A stretch of 64,000 nt of DNA from Micrasema longulum (Eukaryota; Arthropoda; Insecta; Trichoptera; Brachycentridae): assembly GCA_022494885.1 (NCBI GenBank), contig JAGVSM010004249.1, positions 19,022-83,021 of the forward strand, read 5' to 3'. Positions 56,301-64,000 of the stretch are shown in pieces; position 1 is the first letter of the stretch, and each line of letters starts with the position of its first letter. The notes below the pieces were generated by a model. The model was not told the DNA's origin. It worked only from the letters and a program-made list of their open reading frames with translations, and ran no database searches. The translations under genes were made by a program, and so were the position numbers.

Positions 56301-57217
56301 TTCTGTATAGTGTGATTTTCACGTTAGTATAATTAGTGCCCTGACGAATCCGGTAGATATTGACAAGTCGGTTAGTGGTTATATATACAAATGTGTACTA
56401 ACAGAAAAAGAATAATTTATTCATATTATAAATCACTATTTTTTCAAACAAAAGTAATATTATCATTTTGCAAATATTCAGATTTTTAAAATATTAATTC
56501 AATTCGTGAAAGTCATATAGGATATCAAACTTAGTTAAATGCATTACGAGTAATAAAACAAGTAATAAAAATTAAGTCATAAATATGTTTATACTTTAAA
56601 TTAAAATCTTCTAAACTTAAAAGGTTTTTGATCCAGGGCTGATGTCTTGAACACACTGTAACGATGTTGAAATTCAGAAAGCAAAAAAATATATAGACAG
56701 AATATAAACCTAGAAAACTGTCACAAGAATCTTAAAGGCTACGAAAACGGACGAACTTTAACATTAATAATTTATCTTAAAAAACATTTTTTTTTTAAAC
56801 TGGCATCTTTACCTGGCAAAAGAATCTTTACCATTTGGATACATATCAAATTTTTTTAAAAAGTAAATATAAACATGTAAATGTCATGTTTATTTCCAGT
56901 ATAAACATATGTGTGTATGTAAGTTTATTAGCAACATCAAATAACACTAATTTACTACCCTTATTTTCTTATTGAGATTATGTAACTTTAAATATACTTA
57001 AACCCTAAAATAGTGTGCTACTTTCCAAGCACAAGTGCTAGAGTCTTTTTTGGAAAGTTTAAGCTTAAAAATAATTAAATAAATTCATAACAAGACAGTA
57101 ATAGGAATAAATAAGTGTGAATTATTATTTAAATAACCATGTTAATGGAATAAAATTTTAAATACAAATTAAATGCAAACGCAAGCATTTTGTAATAATC
57201 AATAAAACATAATTTTG
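56301..57217. other. spacer
   Basis: Nothing recognised. Confidence 0.4.
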
Positions 57218-57348
57218 ATGACCCCCGCAGTGTTACACACACGGGAGATTCCGGGTTCGATTTCTAAAGAGACCACAAAAATTAAATGCTATTTTTCTTA
57301 AGCCTGGGCATTTGGGTCACGTGGCCTGTTGTAATAAAAAATGAACAA
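57218..57348 (+). mobile_element. SINE-B copy
   Basis: GGGAGATTCCGGGTTCGATTTC (B box) and CTTAAGCCTGGGCATTTGGG match the family; the A-box half is degraded. Confidence 0.6.
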
Positions 57349-57747
57349 ATATACTGATGAATGAAGTTCGATCAAAAAAATCGTAAAAGCCGACTATTGG
57401 CAAATTATATATTTTACAAGATAACATTTTCTTTTACTGTTTATCGAAAAACTTAACATTAGACATAGCAATCTTAATAAAACTTAAGTACCAAATAAAT
57501 GTTAATTAACAGATCAAGTCTTACCATCTAATTGTATACAATCAGCTTTTCAGAGAATCCAGAATCATTCCATTAAAACTTCAAAAACCACCACAATAGT
57601 TCTCAAAGCAATAAAAATATGTCGATATAGGATCAAAATTAATTTTAATTTAGTCCACTAATCACTAAAATCATGTTTGCACAAATGAGCCGAATTTTGT
57701 ATTCAAGTTAGTATTTGCATCGAAAAGTTTATTTGAATGTTTTGTTT

Positions 57748-57910
57748 ACAAAATGTGCGTAACTAGGAGCTACGAGGCGTAAAGACGCCCTTCCCTTCCG
57801 TCGTTATTTCGCGTACTGGCCGTTACGAATAGACGCTTGTTCCGTTGGGATCCAGCGACGCATCGCGCCGTTTCACAACCCAACGCGATCAGAATTTTAC
57901 TTTGATTGGA
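57748..57910. other. CpG-dense block
   Basis: Many CG pairs (for example CGTCGTTATTTCGCG, GCGACGCATCGCGCCG) within 160 bases of otherwise AT-rich DNA; includes GGCGTAAAGACGCC, a small hairpin. No match elsewhere in the window. Possibly the end of a DNA transposon or a regulatory element. Confidence 0.3.
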
Positions 57911-58233
57911 TGTCAACATTGTTGCGTTCGTATCAAAAAGGAATAAAAATATCAGTTTGTTTTTTTTTTTATTGGTAGAAATCATTTACACTTTTTTCAA
58001 AATAGTAGAGGCATAGATATATGAAAAGATTTCTGAATAACACGGAGAGAAAAATATAACAATGGATGATTGAAATTTTCTGAGAAGTACCCAACACTCA
58101 AAACGATTATACATTTGTCCTTACTTTAACTGACTATAAAATCAAATCAGTATATATATTGAGCAGATAAAATATCATTAGTACATTAAAGGTAGCTTCC
58201 GTTATTTATTTTATTTTATTTTTGATTATTTAT
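57911..58233. other. spacer
   Basis: Nothing recognised. Confidence 0.4.
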
Positions 58234-58402
58234 AAAAAAATACACCAAAACAGGCCAGGAGGCACAATTACAGTGGTGAATTACATCACAGAATACCCAA
58301 GCCTGAGAAAAATCACATTTTAATTTTTGTGTTCTTACCGGGAATCGAACCCGGAACCTTCCATGCGTGAGTCAAGCGTCTTGACCACTACACCACGGAG
58401 GC
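58234..58402 (-). mobile_element. SINE-B copy, left arm of inverted pair
   Basis: Reads on minus: CCTCCGTGGTGTAGTGGTCA (A box), GGTTCCGGGTTCGATTCCCG (B box), then the body to TGGTGTATTTTTTTATAAA. The boxes are close to tRNA consensus, but the acceptor ends do not pair, so it is a SINE head and not a tRNA gene. Confidence 0.8.
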
Positions 58403-58572
58403 CGTTATGTGGTGGTTAAGACGCTTGACCCACGCGCGGAAAGTTTCGGGTTCGATTTTCAGTAAGAACAAATAAAATAAATGTAAATTTCTTCAAGCCT
58501 AGGTGTTCTGTGCCGTAATTCACTATTGTTATTGGTCCTCCTGGCATGTTTTGGTGTATTTTTTTATTTTAT
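58403..58572 (+). mobile_element. SINE-B copy, right arm of inverted pair
   Basis: GTTATGTGGTGGTTAAGACG, GTTTCGGGTTCGATTTTCAG, CAAGCCTAGGTGTTCTGTGC and TTTTGGTGTATTTTTTTATT. Starts where the left copy starts, so the two heads touch. Confidence 0.8.
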
Positions 58573-59302
58573 TTTAAATTTCAAAAAAATATTAAGTTTA
58601 CATTTTAATTTAAGGTACTCAAAATCTCTTTACTGTTTACAATTTACCTTTAACAGTACATGTTTGCCGAAATCTCAATAAATACAGGCAGTAAATTAAA
58701 TTCCATCTTATTTTCTAATATTCCTTTTAACATTTTAGATAAAATTTTCAATAAAATTTAATGGATAAGTCCCTCGGTGGTTAAAAATAAATAAAAGTGA
58801 AACTAAAGCATGAAATTTCGTTAGTAATTTTATTTATAATTCTATTTTAATCATTAACTTTGGAGTTTTATCAAGAAATATCTACAAATAACATAATTAT
58901 AACATTGCGTTTAAAAAATCCGCTTTAATACTAACTTTGTAAAGCAGATAATTGTCAAACCAATAAATCATACAAGCGTAGGTATTGATTTTACGACCAA
59001 CAAAATATATTGTGAAAGTTATTTGTAAAATTTATTAAAAGTATTTTAAGACTTTATATTTTTTTACGATTAGTTTTGATACTGTTTTTCTCATCATTGG
59101 TAGTCTTATACCTTTATACATCTAATTTTATATCAACTAATTTTTCGTTTAATTAATGATTTAAGTCAATTAATATTATTATCGTATTTTTAATGTTTTG
59201 AAAGTTTATTTACAAAAAATATATTACAATTTATCGAACTTTGGATCTCTTGTTATTATAACCCAATAGGTTATATAACATAATCTCTAAAAAATAAAAT
59301 TC
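58573..59302. other. spacer
   Basis: TTTTATCAAGAAATATCTACA at 58873 is shared with 25180; the remainder is AT-rich. Confidence 0.4.
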
Positions 59303-59440
59303 ACCTGGTGGTCTAGTGATTTCCCCTTTTACTTATCATGCAATAATTCTGTAAATTTGATTCTTGACATGGTTGAAGCTTAATACTGATCTTGCATTCG
59401 AGTAACAAACAATTAGTTAATTGGTGTTATATTGCAATAC
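59303..59440 (+). mobile_element. SINE-D copy, degraded
   Basis: CACCTGGTGGTCTAGTGATT (A box) and TTGATTCTTGACATGG, then AATACTGATCTTGCATTCGAG. Confidence 0.4.
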
Positions 59441-60127
59441 TTTATGCGGTGTTAGATGCGGTGTAAGATGAAAACTGTTGAACTGAAAATTCAATGAACA
59501 CATATATACACAATACATAAAGAAGAAAACAGCTTGCTTTTTCAAAGTAAATGTTTGTACACTTTTTTTCAAAAGAATATTGTTACCTCGTGATTTTTCT
59601 TGTTTTGTTTCTTAACTTAAAGAATATGAAAATACAAATGTTTCAGAATATTATTTTAGGGATCATAAAAAATGCAATAAATTTTTTTACACGGTTCATA
59701 ACACATAGTAATTAGTGGTTTATTGGTTTCGAAGGAAATAAAGTAAATCTATGTCCGGGTACCACCTGTTATAAGGCACCAAATAATAAAAAAATTAAAA
59801 TAACGTGTACTTCTGTTTATATTTCATCACTTATACAATTATATTATTTTTATTGATGTAAATTTTCTTCACTAAGGCAATCTGAAAAATTACACAGTAG
59901 ATTGAAATCAGTAATGATTTGTTTAAAAAAAATCGTGATTGAATATTGGACAAAGATACGAATCTTTTAATTTGAGTATAATAACAATTTTAGAAAAAAT
60001 TAGCAAACAATATGTTTGACAAAAACATATGTAATTATTCTACTTATAAACAGTGCCGGCTGAGAGCTTTTAATAAAATGTGAAATGATTTTTTTTGTAA
60101 TAAAATAAATATTTGTTTTTGTAATGT
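59441..60127. other. spacer
   Basis: Nothing recognised. Confidence 0.4.
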
Positions 60128-60280
60128 TACCAAAGACATACATTTTCAGTGGTACTTACGACAAATTGTAAATAATTCTCTCTTAGAAAATGGAAATCAA
60201 GGTGCAGTGAGGTGGAGTTCAAACCTTGGTCCTCTAATCAGTGAGTTCACTACATTAGAAACGGAACCACGACCCGATTC
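60128..60280 (-). mobile_element. SINE-A copy
   Basis: Inverse body (CTCTCTTAGAAAATGG), GGAGTTCAAACCTTGG and ACCACGACCCGATTC. Confidence 0.75.
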
Positions 60281-61739
60281 TTATTCTTTATCAATGTTTT
60301 GTTAATTGTTTATAGGTAGTTTCATATAAATATTTCTGTTTTGATGAACATGAAGTTTGATAAAGTCTCTGGAACGTGGAAGCATGTATTTGTCTATAAA
60401 AATTAAGACAAACGTAGGAAAACGAATTCCCACGTGGATTCCCACGCGGGGCGAGAAATTCCAATGGCTTCTACGATATTATTTTGCAGAGTAAACTGTA
60501 TTTCAATTTTAATGAAATAAGTTTGTATCTTCGATATGCGGTATGCAGTTTCAATCGGTCACAACCCCAACGAATGTTATAGATTAGGAATGGATGCCAC
60601 TAACCTGGTTCGTTCTTGATGGACTGGTCAATTGCGAGCGGCACCAACACTAGGACAGGCCACCAATCTGGAGATGAACACTCGTGGATGGTGGAAACAA
60701 AGTCTATAATGCGGCACACGTTCAATAAAATAAACGCGCAATTCACTACACGAGGTCTTATTGTGGCGGAAGATCAAAGGATAATATGGTGGGAAGTAAA
60801 CAGTGGTTGTGGGTTAAAATTGTTTTGAAGTTGTGACAATATTTAAATGCATACTCACATAATTCGCAACCACAAACTTTAAAAAGTTTACTTTTCTAAT
60901 GTTCTTCTTTTAAATTCATATCTTACACCTTTTCTGTAAATAACCTTCATTATTATCACCATAATATGCCTATCCGCGCGTAGTGGTGCACTACATGGCA
61001 CTACTGGCGCTCTAATTGCAGCATACCCAGATCGTTTTTATAATAAATAAGGTAGAGTTATCAGTTTTTCGCTTCAGACAGTTCAGCCAGTCCAAAAACA
61101 TTTAGATATTTTAAAAAATATTTATTTTATATTATTTTTAAGTTGTTACTTATTTGTTGCCTTGTTTATTTTGTACAAGAATTATATTACTTCTAAAAAG
61201 ACATATAAATAATCCCTTCGCACGCGGTGATGTAACATGGTGTAACTACAAACAAAAGACGGAATATTCTAAAGCTCCGACATTTGGAAAAAAAAAACAC
61301 GGAGACATACAGTTTAATAATTCCTTTTCCATAATTTGCAAAAATAAACATGTTATTTATCCCTGTTAAAGCAACTAAAAAAAAAACATAAATTTGCCGC
61401 TCATAATTCACACGTGCGTTCCCCATGACTGTCAGCAACCGATTGAATTTTGACTGAGTTTCTTCACACATGGTATCCCACAACACCGGCTACAGAAAAC
61501 AGCGTCTCTGTCTTCCTTGTTATGCGTTCTATCTTCATGCTCTCTCTAATAGAGATGTTTTGCGGTATTTGCGGACATCATTTTTCGGATGACAAGGTTC
61601 AATATTTTTTGGATCATACTTCAGCAAAGTTATATAAATTTTACTTTCCAAATCCAGTGTGAAAATGATAATTTGAAGATTACAAAAATATAACTTCAAT
61701 ATTAAAAAAAATAAGAGAGATATATCAAGACTTGTATCA
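60281..61739. other. low-copy spacer, GC-richer in part
   Basis: 60420-60830 is less AT-rich than the neighbourhood, with an open frame 60616-60828 that I do not recognise. A SINE-D-like end may lie at 60990-61040 (TAATTGCAGCATACCCAGATCG). No splice-supported gene found. Confidence 0.35.
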
Positions 61740-62260
61740 TTTGTCGACTAGTGTGACATCACAGCCACACAAAAGTTAACAGCAAAAGGTATGTTTCTTC
61801 TAATTACTCTGTGCTTCCTTAGTGTTGCGGCTGTGGCCTCGATAAGAAACTTCTCCACATTTGCTTTAAGAAGAGGAAACCACAGAACACTCACTTAGGA
61901 GAAGCCGGACAATTGACAGGCATCAACAAACCTTCCGTTCCACTTTGAGAGTGTTCGGAATTTCGTGTCATATTTTTATTTATTTTAACAATTACCTTTA
62001 CTATATTTGCCATGTATGATATTACCTCATGCGATCTTTCCTTTTGACTTATTGCTGTTACGATATCTTCTAGGTCCTCATCCAAACTTTTACATCGCGC
62101 ATCTAGCTGAATTCGCTTTTAGCTAAAAATGGAATAATGCATCAACAAATGAGGGACATCTTAAGGGTGTCTCGTCATCACATGGACAGCTATTGATTTT
62201 AAAGAGCTTAAAACGGTGAAGATGGCTTATTAAACCTCCGTGGCCTGTGAGAATGTTTAG
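61740..62260 (-). pseudogene. LINE RNase H-side C-terminus with 3' UTR
   Basis: On minus: TGHGGLISHLHRFKLFKINS then CPCDDETP (about 62175-62250), the 'TGHG....L.RF....CxC' region that follows RNase H in I/R1-type LINEs. A frameshift leads to CKSLDEDLEDIVTAISQKER and SHEVISYMANIVKVIVKINK, ending with TAG at about 61891. The 3' UTR matches 50960-51170. Confidence 0.65.
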
Positions 62261-62287
62261 ATATTGCAATGTACAACCACCTTTAAA

Positions 62288-62375
62288 GTCAATATTTCAC
62301 GTCCTTCTTTCTAGGAATTGAACCCAGGATCTCAATAGTGCTAGGCAAACGTGCCAACCAGTACACAACGAGATT
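62288..62375 (-). mobile_element. SINE-D head fragment
   Basis: CTAGGAATTGAACCCAGGATCTC (B box inverse) and GTGCCAACCAGTACACAACG (A box inverse). Confidence 0.5.
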
Positions 62376-62999
62376 GACTTATTTTCACTTGATTTTCATT
62401 ATCAGGGTTTTTACCTGACAGTTAAAACGATCGAAAACGCTCGTCAAGGTTCTGTTTCTTTTTCACACTCAGAACTGTATTATTTATCCACTTGGGCACA
62501 TAATAACTATCTTTTAAGTACTGACTATAAATAATTTACTTAATTAAGAAATTAATATCAATAAGATCTTTTATGACGAGAATACTGGGTTTGTAGCTGT
62601 AATATTCAAAATGTTTTTCTACATCTTTAGGCAAACAATTTTATGATTTTCTTGAGATGGATAATTATATTACATTTTTTATCGTTATTAATATTTGAGT
62701 AAGAAGTAGCACTTTGAACAAAATGAAGGTTAACAAAAAGTGTTAACAACAGAACAGTTTTTATCTCGATATTGAAGTAACTCTGTACCTATTTTATATT
62801 CAAAGAAAATTATTTTCCTAGAAATTCCATAATTTTATTTTTATACAAGGTCAAAATCCGCATTTCAACATGATTCGTAGATTAAATTAAAATATTTCTT
62901 ACACAAATTTATCAGCCAAGAATAATAAAAACGGAAACAATAAAAACCGTTTTAAAAATTTATTTAAAATTTGATTTTCATAATTCCGATCAGTGGTAA
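62376..62999. other. spacer
   Basis: Nothing recognised. Confidence 0.4.
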
Positions 63000-63170
63000 A
63001 GTGGTTATTAGGGGGTTAATTTTGTTGGTGGTTGGTGAACATGCACGAGGTTCCGAGATCGATTGCCGAAAAATTCATTTCCGGGATTTAGAAGGAATCT
63101 CTATGTAAAGCGCCCTTGAGGTATTATATTACGAAAATGGCGCTTTATGAGTCATCCATCATAATAATCT
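63000..63170 (+). mobile_element. SINE-C copy, most complete
   Basis: Head with GTGGTAAAGTGGTTA (A box) and GAGGTTCCGAGATCGATTGC (B box, interrupted), then GAATCTCTATG, and a hairpin TAAAGCGCC...GGCGCTTTA (63107-63145), ending in TCATCCATCATAATAAT. Confidence 0.65.
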
Positions 63171-63364
63171 AGAATCCCCAGATATTATATTTCTTCAAAA
63201 GTCTTTTCGTTAATTGCCGTATTGATTTCATTTTTTGCATCATTTTACCCCATAATGTTAAAAATGTATGAAAATCATTCAAATATTTTTCTGACCAATT
63301 ATTTTCGTAATAACATGCAAACAGCAATTATTACAATTTGCCGACTAACAGTTTTATAATCTTC

Positions 63365-63420
63365 GATATTAACAACACATTTCAACGGAGATGGAGAACA
63401 TTTTAGAGAAAGAAACATAG
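63365..63420 (+). repeat. FB family 5' fragment
   Basis: ATTTCAACGGAGATGGAGAA and CATTTTAGAGAAAGAAACAT; stops where SINE-D begins. Confidence 0.6.
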
Positions 63421-63424
63421 AAAT

Positions 63425-63650
63425 GTCCGCCTTGTAGTGTATCGACCTGCGCATTTGCCTACCATGCAAAAGGTCTCAGGTTTGACATGGATGACATGAA
63501 ATATTTATTTAAAAAGGTGTTTTTACAACTTGAATATTTCATATTACCTATACTGGAACTTGAAGTGCGAGACTGATCTTCTTACCTTCATGTAGCAAAA
63601 ATAATCAAGATACGCTGCGATCGGTGTACCAGTGCTTTATTCACCATTAG
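63425..63650 (+). mobile_element. SINE-D copy
   Basis: CCTTGTAGTGTATCGACCTG (A box), AGGTCTCAGGTTTGACATGG (B box), GACATGAAATATTTATTT, GGAACTTGAAGTGCGAGACT and AGATACGCTGCGATCGGTGT. Longest copy of the type. Confidence 0.6.
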
Positions 63651-64000
63651 GTGCGGAAAGGGAATGACGACGACAAATATAGAAGTTTGCATCTACGGGC
63701 GCAAGGCAAAATTGGAGTTTTCCGAAAATGTACTAACAAAACCAAATAGTTTCATAAAAACTAACAGTTTTGAACGACGTAACTAGTTCATATGAATCAA
63801 CCAGTGATACGAGAGTTATAGAAGATTTCCGGTTCGCTCACCGTCAATGGACCAAAAGGCAGAACTGATCGGGAATATGCGGAAAAAAACCCTTGATGGA
63901 ACACGCAGAGTTATTTCAGAATTACAAACTTTAAAAAATCATGGCGCTGATAATAACAATATCTAACCCACGTTCAAATTCAAATTACGAGCAACTTCTA
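63651..64000. other. low-copy end of window
   Basis: Somewhat GC-richer; no frame, splice signal or repeat identified. Confidence 0.35.

Noticed and set aside
58330..58403. tRNA gene on the minus strand with good A and B boxes
   Set aside because: The acceptor-stem ends (GGCCTCC and GTAAGAAC) do not pair, and the SINE-B body follows directly; several copies exist.
1..64000. CRISPR array, prophage, operon or bacterial mobile element
   Set aside because: No regularly spaced repeats, no long prokaryotic frames; splice signals, SINEs and LINEs identify nuclear animal DNA.

Overview
The window reads as nuclear DNA of a repeat-rich, AT-rich animal genome, most likely an insect. This rests on the kinds of retrotransposon fragments, the tRNA-headed SINEs, piggyBac remnants, long spliceosomal introns and one intron-containing secreted Cys-rich gene. 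Nothing is bacterial: there are no operons, no ribosome-binding sites and no long open frames. A leaf-beetle-like genome is possible, but I cannot fix the species from sequence alone.

The only gene I can assemble from first to last codon is on the + strand at 24437-30014. It has six coding exons with GT-AG borders and consistent phase. It encodes a 286-residue secreted protein with a signal peptide, two complete ten-cysteine von Willebrand factor C (VWC) modules and a C-terminal half-module that stops at its sixth cysteine. A polyadenylation signal lies at 30166. Its introns carry decayed retroelements in both orientations. A second, weaker gene trace is a possible terminal exon on the - strand at 68-237.

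The rest is a layered mobile-element landscape. There are about twenty decayed non-LTR retrotransposon (LINE) pieces, the best being a reverse transcriptase at 53995-55200 (-) with YADD intact. At least four SINE types with tRNA-like promoter boxes are present. One abundant family of about 400 bp (called FB here) has over a dozen loci, five of them plus-then-minus foldbacks. DNA transposons include a deleted piggyBac, a TTAA-flanked piggyBac-type MITE, a pogo-like element, an 835-bp element with 30-bp inverted ends and a 192-bp MITE. A probable solo LTR lies at 40830-41160. Six sites share a hammerhead-ribozyme-like core followed, usually, by AATAAAG, as expected of Penelope-like element repeats.

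Layout: 1-19500 repeats and AT-rich spacer; 19516-21020 unusually CpG-rich low-copy DNA; 21025-22832 nested repeats; 24437-30171 the VWC gene; 30590-64000 repeats with scattered low-copy spacers. Family names (FB, SINE-A to SINE-D) are labels for this report, assigned by comparing copies within the window by eye.
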